DNA of 64,000 nucleotides from Brachypodium distachyon (GCF_000005505.3 NC_016132.3:24480501-24544500); one strand, 5' to 3'; shown: positions 10,535 through 23,870, numbered from the stretch's first letter. Translations and numbers: made by a program. Notes: a model not told the origin generated them from the sequence alone.

Positions 10535-12604
10535 TAGCTTTTAAGCCCACTATTGAGTTTACACGTGTGCAATGCACGTTTTCACAATGCGCGTCTTTTG
10601 AACTTAATTACTCTAAGTTATTTATTATTGATGTTTTCTCTAACAAATGACACAACCAATCCAAATCCTAAACGTCTTGTGCAGCAACTGCTGGTAGTGT
10701 TTTCAGTAAAATCCTCATGTTGACATCTGATGAAGCACCTTTAAGCATCCCAGTGAAATCCTTGAGGTCATAAATTGGAGGTTACAATTAAACAATGGAA
10801 GTCTAGAATGCTGCAATCTTAGTAATACAATACATAATTGACCTTACCCTCGCAGTGCAGAAATACAGAATGCAAGAAAGTTAATCTTGTCAGAAAAAAC
10901 TTATAGAAGGCGACGACTAAATACCGACTAAATGCTACGAATCTATGTTGATCTGTGTATAGTTAGACAGACACAAAAAAATCTGCAGCGCGATTATCTT
11001 TAAGAGAGAGCATAAGTGAGCAAGCAGGAGAGGAATGCTGGTCCTCTCAATGAAGCAACAGATAGAAATTCGTCCTGAAACTGTAAGTTACTCAAAATCA
11101 CCTAAAACAAGCAGCAACAGATAGAAGACGATCTTCAGAGAAAATATGGTCAGCACTGAATGGATATGGCCGAAGCTTCCCAAAAATGTCCCACTGAACA
11201 CTAACACGGAACCAAATATAAACATTTATGTTGCATCTTTCACCTTCTCTGATTCTCTGTTTATGTCCTCTGGTATCTTGACAAAATCATTTAGCTTGGC
11301 CTACTTCTCACAAAATTCACAGCATGAACTGATTCGAGGAGACCCAGATCTGGGGTTTCCCCCAGAGCACCCTGAGCGAGGGAACGAGAACTGCAGGAAC
11401 GATGTTTTCAACAAGGTGACGGCGCATAGACGCCGCCATCGCCAGCCATGACAAAGCTCGGCTCGGTTTTCACCGGTAGTCGCGTCTCCCTGAACACACA
11501 GATCAAGACGTTCCGGGCTGGACGGCCGAGCACCGTGTCAGGATGCCAACAGCTGGGACGCGCAACACGTCCAAGAAGTGCTAGACGCCATCGGGACGTG
11601 AGAAGGGTGCGCTCCTCGCCGCCTCCCTCATCGACGGTGGCTGGCTTTGCCCGACCTCGGCCTCAGGGGACTGCAAGATGGAGGGAGGATGGATGGAACG
11701 CGGAGGCCGGCGGTGCTGGGAAATTGCCCCCGAGCCGCTAGGAGGACGATGCGGGGGAGAGGAGTTGAAATCCGTTTTTTTAGGAGCTGTGGATCTATTG
11801 GCTTTGCCACAAGCCCACCAAGAAGTTAATGAAACAGTTAATGACCACAGCTAAACACCAGCTGTTTAGTCTAGCTCTGTACTCCGTAGCAAACAAGCCG
11901 CTGCAGGGACGGATCGGTTCAGCTAGTTAAGGAGTGATTCCCAAAAGACACAAGAAAATATGTGGCATTGGCTTCAGCACTAGGCACTTGTGACTTGACT
12001 AACTATGTTGTGTGATCTCTACGGCTTCCTCTTACAATCAACTCCGAGTCCAGGAGGCAACCAAAATGCTGCAAAATTGCACCCTCGATCTCTACAGGAA
12101 AACAGGAACACTTCTCCAAATGTGCTTGACGCTTAGCCGCTCACCCACGCTTGGTTCTAGAAGACATCGAATTACCGGAAGTGCTATAAAATGAATCGGA
12201 ACACTGAGGAAAGCATTCAGTTCACCACCAAGTGAAGGATATTGAATAAATCCATTACCTGCATGCTTTCAACGAAGTAAAATTTTCAAGACTCGGTCTC
12301 GGTGTAGATGGATTGAATATTAGCCCAGTATGAAACAAATCTACACTTGTGCTGTAACAGAATGCTTGACTACTTGCATGTCTATTGCACATAATTGTTC
12401 AATATGTATATACTCACAGATGTACGAAACAATGAAGAATAGCATGAGCACAATAATCTGTTGCTTAGCTAGAACAAGTACTCTACGGAGTTTCAGAAGG
12501 GATGATCTAGGGAAGTACCAATGCATTAGACAAAGCTAGATACCATCTGAAAGCTAGATACCATCTGATGATCACCGAAGCTCTGGACATGGTTGAAGGT
12601 GGTA
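10535..12604. other. Intergenic DNA with no confirmed gene
   Basis: No credible gene. A GC-rich part (11330-11770) resembles the start of a LINE-type or captured sequence on the minus strand but gave no domain. The piece around 12040-12180 (CTTCTCCAAATGTGCTTGAC, CACGCTTGGTTCTAGAAGAC) is a diverged relative of 22490-22640. Confidence 0.45.
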
Positions 12605-13246
12605 TTAGAGCATCTCCACGAGCAGGAGAAAAATGATTCCCAAAACCAGATAACCATTTTTTCCTCCCCAAACAGCTCCACCAGCTCACCAAACGCAATT
12701 TACAATGAGTAAACTTTTAGGGAAGGAGGAAAAATCTCTCTCCTCCCCCCTCCAAATAGGGAGCCAGCACCCGAGCGCGAACTACCGACCGCCGATCCGG
12801 ACGGCCGCCGCCGCCAAATCCGCGCCGGAGCCGCCGCCCAGAGGCCCCCCCAGCTGCCCGGAGGCTCGCCGCCGCCCCCGACTCCCTCCCCCGTCTCGGA
12901 CCTGCAGTTCCCCGGTGCTCTGCCGCCCCGGCCAAGAAGCCGGTAGCCGCCGCCAAACCCGCGCCGACTGCCGCCGCCCCTCGACAACCTGCCTCGTCCC
13001 AGCATCCTCCGGTGCACCGACTCCCTCCCCCGGTGCCCGCTGCCCCTGACTCCCTCCCCCATTGGCCACCGCGGGAGCTCCGCCGGCCACGGCAGGGCTA
13101 TCTCCCCCGATCTGCCATCCCATCCTCCCGGCCGCCTCCTCCTTCAACCTCCCGTCGACCGTGCCCTCCTCCGAAGGTGATTTTTCTTCTTCTTTTTTCA
13201 TTCATTTTGCAATTGAATTTGCTTCTGATTTCATGCATTTTTGTAG

Positions 13247-15560
13247 ATGACTTCACTTGTTCTTCAATTTTTTGAAGAGCAATTGTCAGAGGATGAACAA
13301 GAAATAGATGATGATGAGGATGATTTGCTTGCAGTCATGCTGACGGACAAGGAGATGAAGAAGAAGAAGTATGGTTGTTCTAGGCCGGGCAAACAGCTGA
13401 TTCATCGGAGAAGACAGGAAGCTCAACGCCATCTCATTCTTGACTATTTTGCTCCCAATCTGGTATATCCACTCGATACTTTAGGCGTCAGAATAGGATG
13501 TGTAGAGATTTGTTTCAGCGTATTGCCGATGCCATCGTTGTCCATGACTTGTACTTTGTGCAAAAGAGGAATTGCACTGGATTACTTGCCCATAGTACTT
13601 ATCAGAAGATGACAGCGGCAATGCGTATACTTTGCTATGGTGTGCCCGCTGATTTGATTGATGATCACTTGGCAATGGGAGAAAGTAAAGCCATCAAGTG
13701 TTTGAGGCGCTTTGTGAAGGCCATAGTTGGGATCTTTGGGGAGGAGTACTTGAGAGCACCCAATGCACAAGACACCGAGCGTCTTTTAGCAATGAACAAA
13801 GATAGAGGTTTTCCAGGTATGCTTGGTTCTGTTGATTGTATGCATTGGAAGTGGAAGAATTGTGCTATAGCATGGCATGGATAGTTCACAGGACATATGC
13901 ATGATCCAACCATTATTCTTGAGGCAGTTGCAAACCAAGAGACTTGGTTTTGGCATGCTTACTTTGGGATGCCCGGTTCTTGCAATGATATCAATGTGTT
14001 GCATAGATCGCCTCTCTTCTCTAGAATGGCAAGAGGAGAAGATCACCCTGTTGAGTTTGAAGCAAATGGCAGCAAGTACGTACATCATTCCCTACTACCT
14101 TGCTGATGGCATATATCCAGCTTGATCGACATTTGTGAAGCCAATATCAAATCCCCAAGGTAACAAAAGGATTCACTTCACAAAGGCTCAAGCTGCTGCT
14201 AGGAAGCATGTGGAGCGGGCATTTGGGATCCTTCAATCCCAATTTGCCATTGTGCGTGGACTAGCTAGGTATTGGGATCAGAAAACACTTTGGTACATCA
14301 TGAATGCTTGTGTGATCATGCACAATATGATTGTGGAGGATGAGCATGGTGGGGTGTTCGACTATGTCTATGAGAAGATGGGATGGACGGTGTGATATGG
14401 ACATGCTAACCATGGATACGACCTTTGGTACCCTCAATTCTATAATATTTGACAAGATTTATAATCAGGTGAATTCAAGTAGTAATTGTTTTCATTTTCA
14501 TATTTATGAAGAGGCGGAGCTACTACTATCTTGTCTCGTTTTATTACGTAGGCATCTTGTCGAGCTTTTCAAGTCCAAGGTCAAGATGAGATACGATGGA
14601 GGCGAACGGGAGGGCCAACAAGAATCAAGCATCCATACAGCTGAGAGGGAAGGATTTCAAGTGTACTTTCCAACAAATCAAACGGCATATGATTTGGAGC
14701 TTGCTAGAGAAAGATATCACGAATTAAAGTTGAATCCGATTCGGGTCCGAGTTGTCAGAAGACCCGAATTTGTTTTAATCACCGAGGCCGTATACGGAGT
14801 CCAAATCAATCAAACAGGTACTTGTTGGAAAGGTAATTACAAGACCTTTCCAACGGATCTGGCCCCATCAAGAGATTCGACTCGTGATGACCGTGCCGGA
14901 CAAAACAAGCGAACGGATCTGTTTTTTTGTTTCCTAAAGAGTTGTAGTTTGTTAGAAAAGTTAGAGATAGAGTTGGATTTCGGCCTCCTTACTTAAGGTG
15001 GACGAAAATATCTCTTCCTCCTCCTTTTTATACCCCATGAGACCCCCTAAGGAGCCTTGGGTTTTGTTTAGTTAAAAGTTAGCCATCGCTACTACTTCGT
15101 GTAATCGCGTGTGTCGGTTAGACCACCTGTTTTATCGCTTTCGGAACCCCGACTTATCGTCTCGTTGAGACATTGGTTTGATATAGTATATTCTCAATTT
15201 TAGATTGCATCCGCTATTTATCTTGTTCTTGCTTGTTCTTCGATTGCTTGTAGGAACAAAGACCTTCGTGGTCAGGTTGATCGTGCCCCCGTGTGATCAA
15301 TAACCCTCTGGAGTTGGTGTATCGATTGCTAAGGCGCTGCCTCCTAGGCCGTAGTCGAATCGTCAACGTCACCTCCTACCCAAATCGAGAGTTACCAATC
15401 TCATCGAAAGATCGGGCCACCCTGACCCACATCACGGTGAGGCCACGGAGAAATGAAGATCGCATCCAGAGGTTCCTCCAAGTTTATCGAGAGATCGAAG
15501 ATAGGGTGACACATGAGAAGCTTTGTGATGACCTTGTTGAGGAGATGTGGAATTGGCATG
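13247..15560 (+). pseudogene. Harbinger transposase (DDE endonuclease), broken
   Basis: DDE-superfamily nuclease of PIF/Harbinger. It is recognisable from an acidic N-terminus (13247 on), MCRDLFQRIADAI, MRILCYGVPADLIDDHLAMG, FPGMLGSVDCMHWKWKNC (first Asp), DPTIILEAVA, GSCNDINVLHRSPLF (second Asp), YYLADGIYP, HVERAFGILQSQFAIVRG (Glu) and FLQVYREIEDRVTHEKLCDD at the C-terminus (to about 15560). Defects: frameshifts near 13490 and 14085, stops at 13882-13884 and 14123-14125, and a 1042-bp LTR inserted after KMGWTV. It cannot encode active transposase. Confidence 0.9.
14393..15434 (+). mobile_element. Solo LTR inserted in the Harbinger transposase
   Basis: Starts TGATATGGACATGC and ends CCCACATCA, flanked by the 5-bp duplication CGGTG (14388-14392 and 15435-15439). 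There is no second LTR, no PBS and no coding domain, so it reads as a solo LTR. A TATA-like TTTTTATACCCC near 15025 supports plus orientation. A diverged copy is at 50311-51321. Confidence 0.85.
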
Positions 15561-15867
15561 GGCGACATCGTCATGATTGATTTTCATGTATATTTTCTAT
15601 GAAGTGCTTTGAACTATGTTTAAATTTTAACTTGAACTATGTTTGAATTTGTATTCGATGGATTTGGTATGTTTGGTTTTTCATATGTTGAAATGTCTAG
15701 TTTATTTGAGGTGAATATGTGCAATAGGATGAGAGTTTGAAAATTTAGGGGGCTATTTTTTCTCATGCTGCTAGAGAGGAAAAGTGTTGAGGAGAAAAAA
15801 CTGGGTTTTCTCACTCCCAAAAACCTGTTTTTCTCCTCCAGTTTTTCTACAGGTGGAGATGCTCTTA

Positions 15868-16219
15868 GTGCAAGGTACAAGGAGAATACATGGTTTCGAG
15901 GATAGAAAAAAAGAGGAGCTCTTTCGCTGCACCTCGAAATAAATATGAGTCCCATTTGCGTACTCTTGAGGGATGATATTGAATGGTACTCAAGTCTGAG
16001 AGTATACCACTCACGAAAACTGAAGAGTACAATTATAAGGGCAAAATGGTAACCCAAAGTTCTTTTAAAAATGATCTAAATAAGGATCGGTGAAATCACG
16101 AGAGTAAAGCTCAAAGCTACTTCCCGTGAAAAGCTCAGAGCTACATGATTAAAGCCGACATCACACAGACTGGTTCAGAGGATAATCTCAATGTCATTGC
16201 CGGGGATCAATCTACTAAT
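15868..16219. other. Short non-coding interval
   Basis: No gene or defined repeat. It contains a short internal repeat (AAAGCTCAAAGCTAC and AAAAGCTCAGAGCTAC, about 16108-16145). Confidence 0.5.
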
Positions 16220-18113
16220 TCTTAGAGATATAATATGGTTGGGATTAGAGATAAGATAGTATTAGGGTCAGATAAATATACCAACATAGATTAGGGTTCC
16301 AATCTCATCTTTCCGTATAGTATCAGAACGGTTAGACTAACGTCGCCAATCTTGGCCACACCTTCCGCAACATGCTGCCTCTAGGGAGATTGATCTCCGT
16401 ACTCTCCCCGGAGTATTTGTCCTCCGATCAACAATTAGTTTAGATCAATTCCAAAGTTTAGACAATCTTAGATTTTTCCAGTTACCAATCTACCAGATTG
16501 ATATTCCTTAGCCATGCATAAATCCGAGTACCCGACGATCCTCAATCTTCCTGTGAGAAATCGAGCACTGACCGCGGTCATTGCAGCTACGTCAACGGAA
16601 ATCGAGCACTGATCGGTCATTGCAGCTACGTCAACGGCAACGCGGAGATCACGACTTGGCCGACCATGGCCAGATCGATCCGTGCGGCACGGCGGCAACT
16701 GCTGCACACCGTCGTCGTTCCGCATCGACACGATCGATCGGCTCCATGGGATCGGCCGGGCGAGACCTACCACGACATCAAGCTCCGCACGGGATCCTGC
16801 TCCAGATATGCAGTCCAGGAGATCCGGCCATGTGAGGTGCATGTAATGCATGCACATACACCCGTACGTAGCAAGATGATCCATCAGGCACGTGCAGGTC
16901 TTCATCACGTCCAGAAGTGGAAGCAATTCCATCGAGCACCGAGGACCAAACAAGCAGCCGCAACACAACCTGGGTGTTCATCTACTCCGAACCGACGCAC
17001 TGATCTGCACCGATCTGTACCCAACGACGTCGCGCCTTCGGCTGTATGACTACATCAAGCCCAGTTAACTCAACGTCGAGCATATACACGAGAAGCAACA
17101 TCAACACGCATCCATCCACACGCCGGGCCGGTGTGGAGCCAGATGTAATCTTCATCAACTTCTCATACACGGCACGGCACGGCATCGACACAGCGTCATC
17201 AAAAAGGACGCCTTTGAGAGACAGATCATCATCGACATGCCTGCTACGCCAACGCTGACACTACATCACCAAAGGTCTTCATCAACATGGTCTCCATCAA
17301 GAATCATCGTCAACATCACCACGTCATCCACACGGATGGACATCTCCCACGTTCTCTGATAGTTCAACAGCAAGATGCATTAGCAACGACGGCATTCCCA
17401 CGTCAGCTTCACCGACGACGGCATTCCCGCGTCTCCGATGGCTTCGACTGCATCGACACCAACATCACTATTTGATGACCCCCCACCCCCCCTTTAGTTT
17501 TGGCAAAGCTGGAGGTTGCACGGCACGCACGGTCTTGGCAAAACCGATGCGTGCTCGATGGGTTCCCTCCGGTTTTGACAAAAGCGATGGTTTCATCTTC
17601 TTTGACGCGTCCTCTGACATCCGCATGACGCCTCCGACGACACCCTCTGACATCTGCAAGGTGCTTCGTCTTCGATTGTAGCTACGTCTCTGTATCATAG
17701 TGCATTTTTTGTGTGCCTTTGGCTATGTGCAGCTTCATCCACTACGACGACTACGACATCGTCCACGGCTACATAATGATCGGCTTCCTCGCCATCGGCT
17801 ACCAGGGATACGTCTACAACTACTCATCAGCAACAACTTCAGTCAAAGCGTCCGCGTCGTCACTAGCGTTCACGACACTCCCGCTATGTCTGCGGGAGGG
17901 AATAGAGGAGAGACAAGGGATGGCACCAGAAGGGGACGATAGGCACCACCCTAGGTGACGGATCAGTCCATCAGAAACGCAGTTGATGATGGCGAAGCGA
18001 AGAAGATGATAGAAGCAAGACTTCAAATCCAGTCGCAATTGTCCGTTTCGCTCCCGTTACGATTGAGGAGGAATGTTAGAGATATAATATGGTTGGGATT
18101 AGAGATAAGATAG
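16220..18113 (+). mobile_element. Non-autonomous LTR retrotransposon without gag/pol
   Basis: The 40-bp sequence TTAGAGATATAATATGGTTG..AGATAAGATAG occurs in direct orientation at 16222 and 18076. The left copy is followed by a PBS-like TATCAGAACGG (about 16321). The right copy is preceded by a polypurine run GAGGAGGAA and starts with TG (18074). So the left LTR is about 100 bp and the right one is truncated after about 40 bp. The roughly 1.75-kb interior is GC-rich, full of CATCAAC/CGTC words, and shows no gag, protease, integrase or RT. Confidence 0.6.
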
Positions 18114-19794
18114 AATAAGTTTAAACAAAAAAGATGGGGAGGCCGCAGTTGTAGGATGGAGAGGAAGGTGCGGTTGCCGTGATCTGGAGGGCTGGATGTT
18201 CGGGTGAGATGAGGAGCAGAGGCCCTCATTGCGGCGGGGCGCCCATGGAGATTGCGGAGAAGGCGGTGTCCGGTTGATCAAGATGTGCGGCGGGCGCTGC
18301 GGATGAGAGCGCTGCTACCAGCGGCGGCGACATGCGCTTGATTGGGATGAGGATTTTTCAGTTAATCAACATTGCCTTAGTTTAAAAGAAAGTTTTGAAA
18401 AGAAAAGCTAAATCATAAGGACATGTACAATGGTTGATAAGACCGCTTTCTCTTATGTGTTCCACCTCTTTTAGATAAGACAACAAAACATTTTGTACTA
18501 TAGGTCGTCTCTTAGTGCAATATCTTACAATTAATGGCTAAATGAATAAAATGAATCAAATAAATGTTAAGATAAGTTGAATTCTAGGGCAATGTGGAAT
18601 TTTCCTTTTCTTTGCTTTATTCTTCTTATGAAGAGATCATCTTTTAGCTAAAAGAAGACTCATGCGTTTCTTCACCTCGCTCTCTCTTCCACATTAGCAA
18701 TTATCTTACGTGACAGCGTTAAAAAAAGGCTGACGTCACCCTACACACCCTAAGGAGCCAACCTTTTTTATCTTTCTCCCTTGCACGACTGTTTTTTCTC
18801 CGTTGGATGGTTTTAGCTCCTCGTAGCTGTCTAATTCTCTACAGCACGGCCTTGGATTGGGCTTGATTTGCGGCCCTTTTGTTTGATATTTCTCTAACTA
18901 CTGCAACACATCATTACTCCAGTGGCCCAAGTAGGAGTCCCATTGAAGAGGTTTTTTTTTGTCTTAACCCTTAAAATCTGAGTAGGGGCCTGCTGACGAA
19001 TGATGATTCAGCACGATTGGCATTACCATCTGGTGGCTGGCACACCAACCCACCCAAGGGCAAGAGGCAAAGAGCAAGGGAAGAATGTACAAATTTTTCC
19101 CTTGATTTCCTCAATCTAATCTAGACATCCAATGGCCAATCAGAGAGACCTCGAGATGTTTTTGGTGAGGAATGTGGTAGCAGCTGCTGAATTTTCTCAT
19201 TGCTGTAGGACCAGGAGATGCTTCTCAGCCGCTTGGACAGCAGGAAGAGATGTAATTGACATGCAGGTCCCAACTGACTTGGATGCTATTGTGGCATGGT
19301 CAACACGACCCGTCAGCAGTCATAGGCAGCAGATCTCAATTTGGACTAAAGTGGACTCCTTTAATAAGTTTAGGTGCCATTTGAGAGTAGAAAGAATGAA
19401 ATGAAGCCAATCACCGAAATTGAGGAGCGAGCAGTATACGTCCAATACACCCTTGATTTTGAAGGGTATTTTAGACTTTTCTATCATTATCTTTTTTGGG
19501 TAGTTATTTTTTTGTTTGCAACTGTTTAAGAGGAACCATACAGATGGGCCAATTCCGGCCCATTCCCTAAGACGCCCTGGCGGACGCTGCGCTGGTCAAC
19601 CTCCTCGGACCTATCCGCTAAGAAAAAACCTCCTCTGATCTCCGTGCTTGTTTTTTTAGAAATATAATACAAAGGCAGACGCTCACACGCACATCCTAAC
19701 CGTATGAGCATCCCTGAGAGACTGAGCCGGCAGATCTTGAGAGATTGACGAAGTCACAGCAGGCGCGGGTACGTCACCTACCACTGAAAGAATA
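18114..19794. other. Intergenic DNA, no gene recognised
   Basis: A GC-rich 18120-18340 piece is followed by AT-rich DNA. Short ORFs here lack domains. 19136-19200 weakly resembles 9905-9990. Nothing else is supportable. Confidence 0.45.
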
Positions 19795-20788
19795 TCGTCG
19801 GTTAAATCCTGTAATAAATTCAGGAAATGTGAACACCTATGTCAAGTCTATGTGTTACGTCTGGGAACGCAAACATTGGGAGGGCAAGCACCCCCTTTTT
19901 TGTTTAGGTAGGGTGGCGCCGCTCCGAACTTCACCAGTGAGGACTTCGACTCCTATCATTTTACCTAGGTTCGGACCATCCGGAGGTGTAATACCCTACG
20001 TCCTGCTTTGTGTGTATTGATGGGGGTGGATGGAACAAGGAAAGAGTAGAAAGAGCGGCCGGAGCGGCAAGTTCAGGCCTAACTAAGGCGGCTCGGGGAG
20101 GAGGGAGAAGCAGACGCTGCTCTTCTCCGACGGTCGGACAGCAACCCTTTTCCTACCTCGAGCTCCTTATGGCTGGTCTAACCCTGATGCCAATCCTTTT
20201 TGGGTGGAAGCCTCGGGCCTCCTTTTATAATTCAAGGGGACACCACAGTGGTGAACTAGGGCACATGGCATGCGTGCTACTACAGGGGAACATCCCCGCT
20301 ACAAGACGAATATGAAGTTGTCCGCCTGCTCTGTAGTTTCTATCCAAAGTGATCAGTACCCGGTCCAGGGCGCAGAGAAGCTTTCGGCCTTGTCTGGGCC
20401 GAAACGGCGATAGTCCTCGCGCGGCATGGAAGCTGGCAGGTCAAAAGGAAAAGGTGAACCTGCCGCCCCCAGCATGCAGTCCTCGCCGGCGATCGTCATA
20501 TCACAGTCGCGCAGTCCCGAGGACGCCTCTGAACGGGCAGATTCGTACCAGCCCAGGCTCGAGGGCGCCAAAGTGGATGCCCAGGACCGGTTGAGGTAAG
20601 CAGTGACGTATTGTCTCCCCAGGCACCAGACCAGGCGCCCCCGCGGAGCCTTGGGGCTCCGGGTCCGGGAAGGAGAAAACAGACACAAGGCTCCCGGAAA
20701 GACGGTCCCGAGGTGCCTTACACAGATATGGTGGGGCCGCGACCAGTGCTCCTAGGATCCGGGATACCCCGTATCCCCGAAGCCGACA
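19795..20788 (-). mobile_element. Gypsy-type LTR, minus strand
   Basis: The minus-strand start TGTCGGCTTCGG lies at 20788. A minus-strand TATA (TTATAAAAGG) is at about 20222-20230. The shared LTR block (TTTACCTAGGTTCGG.. TAATACCCTACGTCCTGC) is at 19958-20008. The left end is not sharply defined (between about 19795 and 19915). No PBS or coding sequence is attached, so it is probably a solo LTR. Confidence 0.55.
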
Positions 20789-21873
20789 CTATGACTTGAA
20801 CCTGAGTGGGCTGATTCCACCGAAAATAACCAGACCACCTGAGTTAGGTTCAGTACATAACTTCGGTTCGCCGCTCGCCACTCGTGGCTCCTATCGTTCT
20901 CTATGCACTTGCCGGCCAAACCTTCGCGGCCTCGAGGTTGTCTTGTACAGTTTAATGGAGGCATATTCGACGCTTATATGAGGATTCATTTGCCATTTAA
21001 TTAGGAGGGTGAGAACTGAAGTTGCGTGATCAGCTCAACCACCTCCGGCCGCCATGGCACATGCCATGCTCATCCTATATTGCGCCGCGCGTAGGTCCCC
21101 TGAGCCCTGTCACTCCACCGACTCGTTTGCCACCACCGTTACTCCTTCCCATTTCAGTTTTCGTATTGAGAAGATAGCAGCCGAATTTATGGCAACAACA
21201 GGGGAATGGAGCGGATCATGCGGACGGATGGGCACGCATGTAGGATTTTGTGTTTTCCTAATTTGCCATCAAATTCCATATACTGTTCTGTATATACTGT
21301 CCACCCAAAACAACAGTATAGATCAATCTTCAACATTAGATCTTGATAAACGGATGACTAATATTAATCACAGGGTACCATAGAAGAGCTCACAACACCA
21401 TGTTTGGATGTACGTGTTGAGATGTACAATTCAGAACTGGTATTCACTATCCTCAATTCCGTTGTTTTGACGCTGATTTACTGCATAATTGATCGGTGGA
21501 TATATGCCCATAGATATACTCCGTCCGTCCAAAATAAGTGACTTGAAATTATATAGATTTTTATACAAATCCACGTCACTTATTGTTTAGAACAAGGATT
21601 TGAGAAGCAATAACACTCCCTCCGATCCGAGTATTGTTCTCAACGACAGCAAAAGAGAGAAGTAATGGGAGTTGAAAGAGAGTCAGGATTTGGAAGTACA
21701 ACCAACAATAGAGCACGTCTTGTTTCTTCTATTTAAGAGAGAGCGACCAAGACAGGAGACAGCAGAGACCAAAGAACCAGAAAATGTTCGACCATTTTGA
21801 AATGGTTGCCTCACTGTTGCTTCATCTCGTTGTAGATACTAACTAGGCTTTGGAGGCATTTGGAATTTAGCTA
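20789..21873. other. Intergenic DNA with MITE remnants
   Basis: No gene. ACTCCGTCCGTCCAAAATAAG at about 21520 and ACTCCCTCCGATCC at about 21625 are single Stowaway ends whose partners are missing or eroded. Confidence 0.5.
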
Positions 21874-21951
21874 CTTTCTTCGTCTAACAAAAAAGTCTGA
21901 CGTTTGTTAAAATTTTAGTTAAAGTTAAGACATCTTTTGTTGGACGAGGAG
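21874..21951. mobile_element. Small Stowaway MITE
   Basis: 78 bp between TA dinucleotides. The ends CTTTCTTCGTCTAACAAAA and TTTTGTTGGACGAGGAG are imperfect inverted repeats, and the interior repeats GTTTGTTAAAAT / AGTTAAAGTTAAGAC. Related to 23871-23994. Confidence 0.7.
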
Positions 21952-22220
21952 TATGACACCATGTACGCATGTTACCCGTACGAGAAGAAACAACAGGAAG
22001 AGGATGCATGTGCACACTTGCCGCCCGGATCCAGATTATCGAACTCAGCGAAGCAAAGTTGACATGCCATAGTATTACGACTTTGTCGTACACCAGTCAG
22101 AATCAAAGAGCTCGGACAAGATTAGAAATGTACTGCAGTGATGTTACGTGCAGACATGCAGCTTGCTCTGGCTTACGGACTCGCAAAAGCGTAGTGACTC
22201 GTAAAAGACACTGCTTATTA

Positions 22221-22330
22221 CTTCCTCCGTTCATAATTTTTATCTTAATATTGTCTAAAAATAGATGTATCTATTCCTAAAAAATATAGATACATGTAAT
22301 ATCTTGATAAAAATTATAAAACGGAGGAAG
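22221..22330. mobile_element. Stowaway MITE
   Basis: 110 bp, ends CTTCCTCCGTTCATAATTTT and AAAATTATAAAACGGAGGAAG, flanked by TA (22219-22220, 22331-22332). Confidence 0.85.
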
Positions 22331-23870
22331 TATTTTTCATTGGCTTCCGCCATCGGCAGTAGAATTACGCTGGTTAATTTGGGGATGACGAGATGTACAG
22401 TGGTGCTATTTTAGCCAACAGAACGGATGAGTTGCATGTTTCGTGGTTACAATCTTCACCCCCTCTCCAATAGCCTCCTCTTACATTTGGAATGCCAAAC
22501 TGTATACACCAATTCCATTGCGTGCCTTCATCTTCTCGGCAAAATAAGAACGTTCTCCAAATCTGCTCGATGCATGCTTACCCAGACCCACACGGCCACA
22601 CGGCCCACACTTGGTTCTGGGAGACAAAGCCATTGGAGCAACGTTAAATTGCCCAAAGTACAGCAGAATTTGGAACATTGCGGCAAGCAGTCTTTGTAAA
22701 GCTAGTCAGCCCAAACCGCAGGTTGATGTCAAAAACGATATATCAGTCCACAGACATTCAGCCTGTATATGTTCAAAAAGAGTGAATGGTGAACGGATTC
22801 CTTTTCAAAAAAGAAAACAAAACTCGGAAGTACGGAGTATAAGCCAGTCAGCTCCTAGCAAGAATGGATTAATCGGAACCGAAGACACGTCTGAACTCCA
22901 CCTTAATAAGATTGTTATTCTATATTTCAATCCCTTCGCTCTCATCTTGTGATCTAACTAACACGTCACTTACCACAATGCATTGTTTCCTATGGATCTC
23001 ATCTCTGTCCTTCATAGTAACGAATGTTAAAAAGAAAAACATTTTAGTGTAGATTAGAGAAGATGGGATATGATCTTCAATCAAACAGCAAAATATATAA
23101 AGAGGAAACAACAGTCAAAATAAAACTGAGTATATTGGCAGTTTGGCCAAGTCATTGTGCTTAAGCCACTAATGGCTTTTAAGGATGATTCATAGTTCGG
23201 TCAGGGCACATCCGACCACGGTCTTGTGCTCCAATGGATTTCACAACAAGCGGCTTTGATGGCCTAACAGGAGGTACATTCCAAGCAATCCGATACAAGT
23301 CTCAGTACATACTGGTATCAAAGACTGCCTACCATAGAAAGTTTCTACTTCATTGACATGAAAAGTGATGCTTCTGCGCATTAGTCATTTCAGGGTAACT
23401 GACACAAGAAATATGGATTTCAACAACGGTGGCTATTTCAAGTTCCAACCAGCTGCTGAGTAACTCAGTAACAAAATAAATGCAGATGTCTCTGTTTAAG
23501 TTCCAACCAAACAAAGGTAGTACAGACACAGAAATTTCATTAAGCCGAAGACCGAAGCAAGCAATAAGTGGTTCAGAATAAGAACGGCCAGCATGTATGG
23601 ATTTAGTTCTTATGATATAATATGTAGAAACTGTCACCATAAAGAGTTAAGAAAAGGAGGAAACATGGAATACAAAAGCATTGAGTTACTTTGGATATGT
23701 TTTTGACTTTTTGTCGATAAGCGAATCCCTATATATGAACTTGAATACGGAGCCATAAGGTCATAAGGAGTTGCTTCTTTATGGGATTCGAGCAGGAAAA
23801 GAAACACCATGGTTGTGAAGGAACTTCCATAAGTTGATAATATAAAGGCACAAAGCTACTAGTAATATTA
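22331..23870. other. Intergenic DNA, no gene recognised
   Basis: AT-rich without a credible coding region. 22490-22700 is a diverged relative of 12040-12180. Confidence 0.45.

Larger units (their letters stand above)
12608..15864 (+). mobile_element. PIF/Harbinger DNA transposon
   Basis: Terminal inverted repeat GAGCATCTCCAC at the left and GTGGAGATGCTC at the right, flanked by the 3-bp target duplication TTA (12605-12607 and 15865-15867). This is the signature of the PIF/Harbinger superfamily. Without the inserted LTR (14393-15434) and its 5-bp duplication it is about 2.2 kb. It contains a GC-rich 5' leader (12770-13130) and one degenerate transposase gene. The Myb-like second ORF of autonomous elements was not seen. 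Confidence 0.9.

Noticed and set aside
11146..11829. Possible small genes in the GC-rich patch
   Set aside because: Overlapping short frames on both strands, no domain or splice pattern; looks like repeat-derived sequence.
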